DNA from: Alloprevotella sp. Lung230
GTDB taxonomy: Bacteria; Bacteroidota; Bacteroidia; Bacteroidales; Bacteroidaceae
Reading direction: 5' to 3'
NCBI RefSeq assembly: GCF_014385435.1
Contig: NZ_JACSUD010000001.1
Location: 310,001 to 374,000, forward strand
DNA length: 64,000 nt
Shown: positions 18,509-26,210 of the stretch, in pieces
Layout: each line of letters starts with the position of its first letter
Numbering within the stretch: position 1 is the stretch's first letter
Position numbers and translations under genes: made by a program
Notes under the pieces: model-generated
The model's input: only the letters and a program-made list of their open reading frames with translations
Told to the model about the DNA's origin: nothing
Database searches by the model: none

Positions 18509-19249
18509 ATGAAAGAGCAACACCTTTTCTACGCCCCCGAACTCCGACAGACCTTTCGGCTTCCCGAAGACGAAGCCGCCCATGCCCTCCGCGTGCTGCG
18601 CATGAAGGAGGGCGATGCCATCTGGACGACCGATGGAAAAGGCACGTTCTTCCACGGTACCATCACGCTCGCCGAAGCCAGAAAACACGCCCAGTGCAGC
18701 ATTGATGTCCGCGAGGAGCAAGCGTGGCAACAGCCTTGGGCAGCCAACATTGCCCTGGCCGTCGCCCCGACCAAAAGCATGGATAGAATGGAGTGGCTGG
18801 CAGAAAAAGCCACCGAAATCGGTCTCAACGCCTTCCACTTTCTGGATTGCGCCAACTCCGAGCGGAAAGTCCTCAAGACGGAGCGTATCGAAAAAATCGT
18901 GGTAAGCGCGATGAAGCAAAGCCACAAAGCCCTCAAACCCACGGTCCACCCACTCCTTCGACTGCGCGACTTCCTCGCCCTACCCTTCGATGGCGACAAA
19001 TTCATCGCCCATTGCTACGCCCCCACCGACATCTCCCCTCAAAGCGAAAAGCCCTTCCTCTTCGACGTCCTCCGCAAAGCGCATCCCGCCCTGGTGCTGG
19101 TCGGCCCCGAAGGCGACTTCTCCCTTGAAGAGGTACGTGCAGCCGAAGCCGCAGGTTTCCGAAGTGTTCATCTCGGCCAAAGCCGCCTGCGCACCGAAAC
19201 CGCTGCCCTGGTGGCCGTGCAACTGATGAACCTCAAACAATCCCTTTGA
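18509..19249 (+). CDS. rsmE: 16S rRNA (uracil1498-N3)-methyltransferase RsmE
   Basis: RsmE methylates U1498 of 16S rRNA using SAM. The 246-residue protein starts MKEQHLFYAPELRQTFRLPE, has the N-terminal PUA-like part (HALRVLRMKEGDAIWTTDGK), then the SPOUT knot: ALAVAPTKSMDRMEWLAEKA with TEIGLNAFHFLDCANSER, and the SAM-binding VGPEGDFSLEEV and HLGQSRLRTETAAL near the C-terminus. All these are family hallmarks. The frame is open upstream, but that part is out of register with the family start. The kinase-like gene starts one base after its stop. Confidence 0.93.
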   Translation: MKEQHLFYAPELRQTFRLPEDEAAHALRVLRMKEGDAIWTTDGKGTFFHGTITLAEARKHAQCSIDVREEQAWQQPWAANIALAVAPTKSMDRMEWLAEKATEIGLNAFHFLDCANSERKVLKTERIEKIVVSAMKQSHKALKPTVHPLLRLRDFLALPFDGDKFIAHCYAPTDISPQSEKPFLFDVLRKAHPALVLVGPEGDFSLEEVRAAEAAGFRSVHLGQSRLRTETAALVAVQLMNLKQSL

Positions 19250-19250
19250 T

Positions 19251-20288
19251 ATGGACGCAACCACCACGCTTGCCGCACTCTTCCGCCGCCGCTTCGGACA
19301 GCCTCCCACGGCTATCCTTCCTTTGCCCCGAGCTGGTTCAAACCGCGCTTACTTCCGCCTCACAGACGAGGGTGGCAACACGGCTGTCGGTGTGAGGGGA
19401 AACGACATCGCCGAAAACCGCACCTTCATCTACCTCGCGCGTCACTTTAAGGAGCATCAGCTTCCTGCACCGGAAATCTTCGGCGTGAGCGACGACGAAA
19501 GCGCCTACCTCCAGGAAGACCTCGGCACGTGCTCGCTCTACGATGCCTTGCAGCAGGGACGCGAAGCCGGTGGGAACTACAACCCAAACGAAATCGACCT
19601 GCTCCGCCAAACGATGCGTCTCCTGCCCCACTTGCAGATTGAGGGCGGTGCCGACCTCGACGCCGCGCGCCTCCTTTCGCCGGCCCGCTTCTCTCGCCGC
19701 ACGGTCATGTTCGACCTCAACTACTTCAAGTATTGCTTCCTCCGACCCACCGACCTTCCTTTCGATGAAGTCGCGTTGGAAGACGACTTCGACCGCCTCG
19801 CCGACCGCCTCCTCCAAGCCGACACGACGCAGCACACCTTCCTCTACCGCGACTTTCAGGCGCGCAACATCATGCTTCCCGACGGACGCCCCCACATCAT
19901 CGACTTCCAAGGCGGACGCATCGGCCCTCTCCACTACGATGTCGCGTCCTTCCTCTGGCAGGCCTCGGCCCGCTATCCGTCCACCCTGAGAGAACTATTG
20001 ATTGACACCTATCTCGACGAACTGGCCACCTTGCAGCCCGTCGACCGCACCCGCTTCCGCGAGCAGCTCTCCCTTTTCGTCTTCTTCCGCCTCCTGCAAG
20101 TCCTCGGCGCCTACGGGCTGCGTGGACTCTTCGAGCGGAAGCCCTATTTCCTCCGGTCCATCCCCCTCGCCCTAAGCCACCTTACCGACCTTCGCGCCGA
20201 CCTTCGCGCTGACTTCCCGGCCCTGGACGCCGTTCTGGACCGATTGTTTTCCTTCGATTTTCAACCCTTTATCTCTCCTGCCCAATGA
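19251..20288 (+). CDS. Aminoglycoside-phosphotransferase-fold kinase (AmgK-like)
   Basis: The 345-residue cytoplasmic protein has the APH kinase fold: an ATP-binding N-lobe with LPRAGSNRAYFRLTDEGGN, the catalytic loop LYRDFQARNIM (Tyr 199, Arg 200, Asp 201; the usual HxD is replaced by YRD, common in sugar-kinase members) and the metal-binding DFQGG at 218-222. The family includes AmgK, the anomeric MurNAc/GlcNAc kinase of cell-wall recycling; the substrate here is inferred only. It overlaps by 4 bases (ATGA) with a gene for a RapZ C-terminal-like domain, a family known to sense glucosamine-6-phosphate. That supports an amino-sugar role. Confidence 0.8.
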   Translation: MDATTTLAALFRRRFGQPPTAILPLPRAGSNRAYFRLTDEGGNTAVGVRGNDIAENRTFIYLARHFKEHQLPAPEIFGVSDDESAYLQEDLGTCSLYDALQQGREAGGNYNPNEIDLLRQTMRLLPHLQIEGGADLDAARLLSPARFSRRTVMFDLNYFKYCFLRPTDLPFDEVALEDDFDRLADRLLQADTTQHTFLYRDFQARNIMLPDGRPHIIDFQGGRIGPLHYDVASFLWQASARYPSTLRELLIDTYLDELATLQPVDRTRFREQLSLFVFFRLLQVLGAYGLRGLFERKPYFLRSIPLALSHLTDLRADLRADFPALDAVLDRLFSFDFQPFISPAQ

Positions 20289-20737
20289 CGACCAATCTCC
20301 CGAAAGACGACTACGCCCGCGGCCCGCTCATGGTCCGCGTGTTCAGTTTCTCCTACAAACGCGGCATTCCGGCCGACACCCACGGCAACGGCGGTGGCTA
20401 CGTCTTCGACTGCCGCAGCACGCACAACCCCGGCCGATACGAGCCCTACAAGCAGCTCACCGGCTTGGACGAACCCGTCATCCGCTTCCTCGAAGACGAC
20501 GGCGAAATCCAGCGTTTCCTCGACAGCGTATATCGACTGGTAGACTTCCACGTAGAGACCTACCAACGCCGAGGTTTCGCCGACCTCATGGTGTCCTTTG
20601 GTTGCACCGGTGGGCAGCATCGCAGCGTCTATGCCGCACAACATCTTGCCGAGCATCTCAGCGACAAATACGGCATCGAAGTCTGCCTCCTGCACCGCGA
20701 GCAAAACATAAAGCAGCACTTCCCCGCACGACAATAA
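20285..20737 (+). CDS. Stand-alone RapZ C-terminal-like domain protein
   Basis: This 150-residue protein matches the C-terminal domain of RapZ, the RNase adaptor that binds GlcN6P in Enterobacteria. The signature FGCTGGQHRSVYAAQHLAEH (residues 105-124) is clear, and the N-terminal part begins MVRVFSFSYKRGIPADTHGN with the family FSYKRG/P motif. There is no Walker A kinase domain; full-length RapZ is about 285 residues. The start overlaps the AmgK-like kinase stop (ATGA), so the pair are translated together and probably act together. Its partner RNA or enzyme is unknown. Confidence 0.85.
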   Translation: MTTNLPKDDYARGPLMVRVFSFSYKRGIPADTHGNGGGYVFDCRSTHNPGRYEPYKQLTGLDEPVIRFLEDDGEIQRFLDSVYRLVDFHVETYQRRGFADLMVSFGCTGGQHRSVYAAQHLAEHLSDKYGIEVCLLHREQNIKQHFPARQ

Positions 20738-20766
20738 ATTCTCGTTTCCGCCGTTACGATAAGCGT

Positions 20767-23166
20767 ATGAAACAACGTCTCCTCCCTCTTCTCATCATTT
20801 TGGGCGGCTTCGTCATCGACGGGGTCGCCCAAACTCGTTGTCGCATCTTCGGAACCGTGCGCGACAACGAGGGAAACCCCATCGAACTGGCCGCCGTGCG
20901 CGTCGAGGGACGCCCCCTCCTCATCACCGCTGCCGATCTCCACGGACGATACGCCCTGAGCGTCCCCACGACCGACAGCCTCACCGTCGTCTTCTCCATG
21001 ATTGGCTACGAGACGCGAAAGCGCACCCTGCTCCCCGCATCCGACTCCCTCCGCATCGACGTGGTGCTCCCCGCTGCCGGTGCACTGCTCGGCGAAGCCG
21101 TCGCTCGCGGACAGGGCGTGCAGACCACCCCGATGCAGAAGGTGGAACTCGACCATCTCCGCCGCGCACCGTCGGTCGGGGGCAACGCGGTAGAAGAGAC
21201 CATCGCCACGCAGGCTGGTGTGTCCACGCACAACGAATTGTCTTCCCAATACAACGTACGCGGCGGCTCGTTCGACGAAAACGTGGTCTACCTCAACGGC
21301 ATCGAACTCCATCGCCCCTTCCTCGTGCGTTCCGGTCAGCAGGAAGGCCTGTCCGCCATCAACAGCGACATGGTCGAAAGCGTGCGCTTCTCGTCCGGAG
21401 GGTTTGAAGCACGCTATGGCGACAAAATGTCGTCCGTGCTCGACATCACCTACAAGCGCCCCGAACGCTTCGAGGCTACGGCCGCCGCATCCATGCTCGG
21501 CGCCAGTGCCTACGTCGGCACCGGCAACCGCAGAATTTCCCTCATGACTTCCCTGCGCTACAAAACCACACAATACCTCCTCTCCTCCCTCGACACCGAC
21601 GGCGAATACCGCCCCGCCTTCCTCGACTATCAGGTCTACGCCTCCTGGCGACCCTCATCCCACTGGACGCTCGACCTGTTGGGCAACATCGCCGACAACC
21701 GCTACGACTTCCGACCGCGAGACCGCGAGACGCGCTTCGGCACAATGTTCGACGCCAAGTCCTTCCGCGTCTACTTCGACGGCGAAGAGCGCGATCGGTT
21801 CAGCACGCGTTTCGGTGCAGCCACCCTCACTCGCCACTTCACGCCTCAGACCTTCCTCGCCCTCCAAGCCTCAACTTTCGCTTCGCGCGAGCGGGAAACC
21901 TACGACATCCAAGGGCAATACTGGCTCAACGAAGCGACCACCAACGACCAACTCGGTGTCGGCACCTACATGGAGCACGCCCGCAACCACCTCCGCGCCC
22001 GCGTCATCAACCTCGGCCTACGCTTCCGCACCCGCATCCAAGCGCAAACCCTCCAAGCCGGCATCGACTGGCGTCACGAAAACATCCGCGAGAACGCCCG
22101 TGAGTGGGAGATGCGCGACTCCATGGGCTACTCGCTCCCCCATCTCCCCGACCGCCTCCGCCTCATCTACGCCCTCCGCTCCCGCAACGCCGTCAGCACC
22201 CGCCGCCTCGAGCTCTTCCTTCAAGACACCTGGCGACGGCACACCGCAGCCGGACTGCTCAACCTCACCGCCGGACTGCGCCTTTCCCACTCCGACCTCA
22301 ACGGCGAAACCCTCCTCTCCCCCCGCCTTTCTCTGGGCTTCCTCCCCGCCGGCAGCGAGCGATGGACGTTCCGCTTCGCTACGGGACTCTACTATCAGCC
22401 TCCATTCTACAAAGAACTCCGCGACACCACCCTTTCCGACGGCATAGCCACCGTCCGTCTCAACCGCGACATCAAAAGCCAGCGTTCCGTCCACTTTGTC
22501 CTCGGCGGCGACTATACGTTTCGCCTCATCGGCCGCCCCTTCAAGTTCACCACGGAGGTCTACTACAAAGCCCTCTCTCGCCTCATTCCCTACACCGTCG
22601 ACAACGTGCGCATCGTCTACGCCGGGCGCAACCTCTCCTCGGGCTATGCGGCAGGCGTCGACTTCAAGCTCTTTGGCGAGTTTGTCCCCGGCACGGACTC
22701 CTGGCTCACCCTCTCGCTCATGAAGACCGAAGAAAAGATTGGCGGCGTCTGGCTTCCCCGCCCCACCGACCAGCGCTTCAATCTCTCCCTCCATTTCACC
22801 GACTATTTCCCCGGCTCCACCCGCTGGACGCTCACCCTCCGTGCCGCTCTCGCCGCCGGCCTTCCCTTCGGCCCGCCCCACAGCGACCGCACGGTCCACA
22901 CCTTCCGCGCGCCCGCCTACAAGCGCGTAGACGTAGGCCTCAACTACTGCCTCTTCCGCGCTGAACGCCGCAACGGCCGCCGTCCCCTCTTCGGCACGGG
23001 TCGCTTCCTCAACAATGCCTGGTTGGGCCTCGACTGCTTCAACTTGCCCGGCATCCGCAACGTGAACGCTTACTATTGGGTCACGGACATCACCAACACC
23101 CGCTACGCCGTGCCCAACTATCTCACCGGCCGCCTGCTCAACCTCCGCCTCGCTCTCGAGTTCTGA
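20767..23166 (+). CDS. TonB-dependent receptor
   Basis: The 799-residue outer-membrane receptor has a signal peptide (MKQRLLPLLIILGGFVIDGV), a carboxypeptidase-regulatory-like domain (RCRIFGTVRDNEGNPIELAA to about residue 110), a plug domain (VEETIATQAGVSTHNELSSQ, then YNVRGGSFDENVVYLNGIEL) and a 22-strand-type barrel ending in LRLALEF with C-terminal Phe. It is not SusC-like: there is no SusD partner and the plug lacks the SusC DGxP/VVDG signature. Substrate unknown; candidates are siderophores, cobalamin or peptides. The start is the ATG at 20767, after 29 bases from the RapZ-like stop. A strong terminator follows at 23264. Confidence 0.88.
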   Translation: MKQRLLPLLIILGGFVIDGVAQTRCRIFGTVRDNEGNPIELAAVRVEGRPLLITAADLHGRYALSVPTTDSLTVVFSMIGYETRKRTLLPASDSLRIDVVLPAAGALLGEAVARGQGVQTTPMQKVELDHLRRAPSVGGNAVEETIATQAGVSTHNELSSQYNVRGGSFDENVVYLNGIELHRPFLVRSGQQEGLSAINSDMVESVRFSSGGFEARYGDKMSSVLDITYKRPERFEATAAASMLGASAYVGTGNRRISLMTSLRYKTTQYLLSSLDTDGEYRPAFLDYQVYASWRPSSHWTLDLLGNIADNRYDFRPRDRETRFGTMFDAKSFRVYFDGEERDRFSTRFGAATLTRHFTPQTFLALQASTFASRERETYDIQGQYWLNEATTNDQLGVGTYMEHARNHLRARVINLGLRFRTRIQAQTLQAGIDWRHENIRENAREWEMRDSMGYSLPHLPDRLRLIYALRSRNAVSTRRLELFLQDTWRRHTAAGLLNLTAGLRLSHSDLNGETLLSPRLSLGFLPAGSERWTFRFATGLYYQPPFYKELRDTTLSDGIATVRLNRDIKSQRSVHFVLGGDYTFRLIGRPFKFTTEVYYKALSRLIPYTVDNVRIVYAGRNLSSGYAAGVDFKLFGEFVPGTDSWLTLSLMKTEEKIGGVWLPRPTDQRFNLSLHFTDYFPGSTRWTLTLRAALAAGLPFGPPHSDRTVHTFRAPAYKRVDVGLNYCLFRAERRNGRRPLFGTGRFLNNAWLGLDCFNLPGIRNVNAYYWVTDITNTRYAVPNYLTGRLLNLRLALEF

Positions 23167-23263
23167 TGGGCGACTGCCCAAAGTTCAGGCATCCTTCCCC
23201 AAAACTATCCGCCAAGAGAAGAACATATCAAATTCCTCCCAATCAACGAGTAAGTAGGTAAAG

Positions 23264-23314
23264 AACAATCGCTATCAAAGGGCTAAAAGCTCAATGATAG
23301 CGATTGTTTTTTAT
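23264..23314 (+). terminator. Rho-independent terminator after the TonB-dependent receptor
   Basis: A perfect 14-bp stem, AACAATCGCTATCA (23264-23277) and TGATAGCGATTGTT (23295-23308), with a 17-base loop, is followed by a T-run (TTTTTTATT). It ends the 6-23 kb plus-strand gene series. Confidence 0.85.
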
Positions 23315-23397
23315 TCGCTGAGACGAAGGAAAAATCTCCCCAACACGAAAGAAGTCATTTCCTCGGTAGGAAAACTTCTTTTCTCCACAAGCAATCT

Positions 23398-23482
23398 ATA
23401 AACCAAACCTTGGTTTATATAAACCAAGGTTTGGTTTATGTAATTCAAGGTTTGGTTTATATAATTCAAACCTTGGTTTAAA
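23398..23482. repeat. Array of AAACC(A/T)(A/T)GGTTT palindromes
   Basis: Five alternating copies of CCAAGGTTTGG/CCAAACCTTGG-type words, joined by TTTATATAA or TTATGTAATTC, fill 85 bases. Each word is self-complementary or complementary to its neighbour, so the stretch can fold in several ways. No coding potential is seen. It lies between the receptor terminator and the MITE-like element. Confidence 0.75.
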
Positions 23483-23556
23483 CTTTCCAAAGCATGTGCG
23501 ACAGATTAGTCCTCCATCTTCAGCACTTTTCTTCTGAAGAATGCCATTTTCATCTA

Positions 23557-23776
23557 AGTAGGTGTTCAAAGATGAATCGTAATTATCTTAGTCGTAGGAT
23601 GTTCTTTCCTTTGATGCCCTCTTTGCTCCTCTTTTTCATCGGCTGGTCTTTTTTCATCAGTCGTGTAGCTCGTACACTCCCTCCTTGCTCCTTCTTCGCA
23701 AAGACCAGCCGATGAAAAAGTGGAAACTGCGAGGCAGTCTTAAAGTTCTAGTATTCATTACTTCTGAGCACCTACT
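23557..23776 (-). mobile_element. MITE-like element, copy 1 (220 bp)
   Basis: It begins AGTAGGTGTTCAAAGATGAAT and ends with ACCTACT; the ends are imperfect inverted repeats (the right end, reversed, reads AGTAGGTGCTCAGAAGTAAT). The interior, reversed, matches the interior of copy 3 at 45487 (TTTGCGAAGAAGGAG, GAGTGTA, GCTACACGACTGATG, AGGGCATCAAAG), so it is the same family in opposite orientation. It also carries an internal 19-bp inverted repeat of CATCGGCTGGTCTTT. Left flank is TA, right flank TC. There is no transposase gene. Confidence 0.75.
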
Positions 23777-23781
23777 TCACA

Positions 23782-23815
23782 GAAAAAAGAGAGTACACTC
23801 GAAAGTGCACTCTCT
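23782..23815 (-). terminator. Terminator of the FAS1-SusCD operon
   Basis: Read on the minus strand, AGAGAGTGCACT (23815-23804) pairs with AGTGTACTCTCT (23799-23788) with one mismatch across a 4-base loop, followed by a T-run (complement of the A6 at 23783-23788). It lies about 50 bases past the last SusD stop. Confidence 0.8.
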
Positions 23816-23865
23816 TAGAGCGAAGCAAACGCTGCGAGGGCAGACGATGCTAAATTAGTGATTCA

Positions 23866-26079
23866 TCATTTATTTTTCGGAGCAGGAAGATACCAGTTTT
23901 CAGGCTGGAGCAAGAAGTTGTAGAGGCTTCCTGTCTTGGTGGGTTGCTCGTAGGGGGCGAGTGGTTCATCACGACGTGAGATGAGCCAAGCCATCCAAGC
24001 GCTTCCATCTTCGCCGGCAGCATTGCGGTGGCGTGCCAAGCGCATGAGGTCGTAGTAGCGGTTGCCTTCAAAAGCCGTTTCCAATGCAAGTTCATCGGCA
24101 ATGAGGGTTTCAACAGCGGCCACTTCCTCACGAGAAGGATCTGCAGGCTTGAATTTGTGAGTACGAGTAATCACTTTATACGTATCGCCCGTATTGGGAT
24201 CGGTCACTTCCTTTTCAGTGGTAACCACATCGTCGGCAGCGGGAGCTTTAAGCAGACCACGAGCAGCCGCGTGAGAAAGTTTGCCACCACGACGAGCATC
24301 CTCTGCAGCAATGCGCTGTGCAACGACCTTTTCGTACGTCCAAATCGTATCGGCATCGGTAAAGCCAATAATACCGCCTCCAAAGCCTTGAGTGCTTGCA
24401 GCACCTGCTAAGCGCGTACCTTCATTGTGCTTATTGGCAAACTTGGAGAAATCCAACCATTTGTAGGCTTTAGCGCGTACAATCTCATTGAGATCAATGC
24501 TGTTGGCACCATTGGCGATAGAATCAACGGCTCCATAAACATCCACCTCAATTTTTGCAATGTGCGTTTTGGTGGCATCGGTATAGGTCGTATCGCCGAC
24601 GAGACGCGTCGTGGCTTTGGGAAGCGTTTCGGGCGAAAGTCCATCACGCAATACGGAGAAAGCATAGCGTGGGAAGCCGGCACGATTGATGGCTTCGGCA
24701 TAGCGCAAATAAATCTGACGTGTGCGGTAGAGAGGAATGCCGTAACGGAAAGAGAAATCTCTGGGCGACAAAGCACTGAAGGAGGTTTTGGCGCTGGGGG
24801 AGAATTTCTGAATGAAACGCAGACGGCCTTTGTCGGTGGCCACATAAGGAGCAGCAGAGTAAATACGTTGGTCGCCCAAAGGTAAGTACTTCACATCCGT
24901 TTGCTTGCCGTTCTCCACTTCGTTGTAAACAAAGACTTGGGCTTTGCTCAGACGCTCAATGGCTTCGGAGGGCTCTACCTGACGATTGCGATAGTTACCT
25001 TCGAGGCTGACGGAACCAGCAGTCTTGACATCTTCCTTCTCCTTACCATCAGACCCCTTCGAAGTGCTGGAGGTGGTGGAGTTGGTCGAAGTGGCATCAA
25101 AGCCATAGACCTGCGGCACACGGGTGAGCATCTTTCCAAAGAATGTGTTGGAAGCAGAGGGGAACGCCATGCGGTTTTCATCCGGACGAACAAAGTTCGT
25201 ACTCATCAGGGTGAATTTCCACGCGTTAGCAATCGCAGAATAATTGTCCACTCCATTACGTTTCGTGTTGGAAACGATAACTTCCATCTCTTTTACATAA
25301 CTGTCACAATCTTCATCCAGATACTTGTGGTAGTAGGTGGCCGCCTGTGCATAGTCGTCGGGATTAGCTCCGCGCAGGAGGTAGAGATCGCCATAAATCA
25401 GGTTGGCATTGAAGGTCATGAATTTATGGTGGAACTCATCACTACCATTGTTGAACTTTCCATAATCGGGATAGCCCAATTGTTCGCTATACTGGTAGGC
25501 TTGTTTCAAACCGCCCTTGCTTTCGAGCAGATTGAGCAGATTGTCGGGCGTTGCCCAGTCCTCAGGGTTGGTTTCCCAACCGGTGTTGGAGTTGTCTACC
25601 GGCAGAACGATGAAAGGCACCTTACCATAGTTTTGCACGAGCTGCATATAGGTCCAGGCGCGCACTAACTGTACTTGTGCCAACTCACGGCGCATGTAGT
25701 AGTTGTTGTTCTTCGCAGCCATGGAGTCGGCCTTGGAAAGGTAGAAGTTACACTGGTTGATGACCTTGTAGTAAGCCGCTCGGTTGAGCAGCAGGTTTTC
25801 ACCATCAGCGAGATTACGGAAGTTGATAATGTCGTTGATAGAGTCGGAGGCATACTCTGTGGGGCGAACCAAGTCGCCACGGAGTTCGCCCAAAAGAACA
25901 TTCTGCTCAATCATGTCTTGCAGATTAGACATGATACCGAGGTAGAAGTTCACCGTATCTTTACCCGAAAAGTTGGTGGTATAACGATCCAAATCGGGAG
26001 TAAGCATGTCCTCACAAGAGGTGGTGAGGGTGCCGACGCCCACAAGGGCAAAGAGCAAAGAAAAAATAGATTTCTTCAT
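23866..26079 (-). CDS. SusD/RagB-like surface lipoprotein (pair 1)
   Basis: The 737-residue lipoprotein has the signal MKKSIFSLLFALVGVGTLTTSC with the lipidated cysteine in TTSCEDMLTPD; acidic residues follow the cysteine. The N-terminal RDR-type helix region (YYKVINQCNFYLSKADSM, QVQLVRAWTYMQLVQNYGKV) and the C-terminal RagB/SusD part (YDLMRLARHRNAAGED, PENWYLPAPKNK) are typical. It binds ligand on the cell surface as the lid of the SusC transporter at 26211. At 737 residues it is longer than the usual 500-620; the middle has a Ser/Thr/Lys-rich insert near NSTTSSTSKGSDGKEK. It is the last gene of the operon. Confidence 0.9.
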   Translation of the reverse strand: MKKSIFSLLFALVGVGTLTTSCEDMLTPDLDRYTTNFSGKDTVNFYLGIMSNLQDMIEQNVLLGELRGDLVRPTEYASDSINDIINFRNLADGENLLLNRAAYYKVINQCNFYLSKADSMAAKNNNYYMRRELAQVQLVRAWTYMQLVQNYGKVPFIVLPVDNSNTGWETNPEDWATPDNLLNLLESKGGLKQAYQYSEQLGYPDYGKFNNGSDEFHHKFMTFNANLIYGDLYLLRGANPDDYAQAATYYHKYLDEDCDSYVKEMEVIVSNTKRNGVDNYSAIANAWKFTLMSTNFVRPDENRMAFPSASNTFFGKMLTRVPQVYGFDATSTNSTTSSTSKGSDGKEKEDVKTAGSVSLEGNYRNRQVEPSEAIERLSKAQVFVYNEVENGKQTDVKYLPLGDQRIYSAAPYVATDKGRLRFIQKFSPSAKTSFSALSPRDFSFRYGIPLYRTRQIYLRYAEAINRAGFPRYAFSVLRDGLSPETLPKATTRLVGDTTYTDATKTHIAKIEVDVYGAVDSIANGANSIDLNEIVRAKAYKWLDFSKFANKHNEGTRLAGAASTQGFGGGIIGFTDADTIWTYEKVVAQRIAAEDARRGGKLSHAAARGLLKAPAADDVVTTEKEVTDPNTGDTYKVITRTHKFKPADPSREEVAAVETLIADELALETAFEGNRYYDLMRLARHRNAAGEDGSAWMAWLISRRDEPLAPYEQPTKTGSLYNFLLQPENWYLPAPKNK

Positions 26080-26111
26080 GGTTGGAAAGATTGGATAATA
26101 TGATGTGGTGG

Positions 26112-26185
26112 TGTGATGCTGAGTGGCCGATCCCTATGACAAGCGTCAGTTCTCAAGCAATAGTCTCATGCCCCTTAGCATCACA
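26112..26185 (-). other. Stem-loop in the susC-susD gap
   Basis: In the 131-base gap, TGTGATGCTGAG (26112-26123) and CTTAGCATCACA (26174-26185) can pair with one mismatch around a 50-base loop. It is not followed by a T-run, so it may act on mRNA processing or stability between susC and susD, not termination. Confidence 0.4.
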
Positions 26186-26210
26186 AAACCATACTATCGT
26201 GAAAAGCGGT

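Noticed and set aside
20602-20766. Extension of the TonB-dependent receptor to a TTG at 20602
   Set aside because: It would overlap the RapZ-like gene and place Arg-rich residues before the signal peptide; the ATG at 20767 gives a clean signal.
22018-23181. 387-codon minus-strand ORF over the TonB-dependent receptor
   Set aside because: Composition is Glu/Gly/Val-rich as expected for the reverse of a high-GC gene; no family resemblance.
23251-23262. GTAAGTAGGTAAAG as a fifth MITE-like end
   Set aside because: Only the first 8 bases match the element end and no right end is nearby.
23494-23715. 73-codon ORF crossing MITE-like copy 1
   Set aside because: It starts outside and runs through the repeat; the other copies do not keep the frame.
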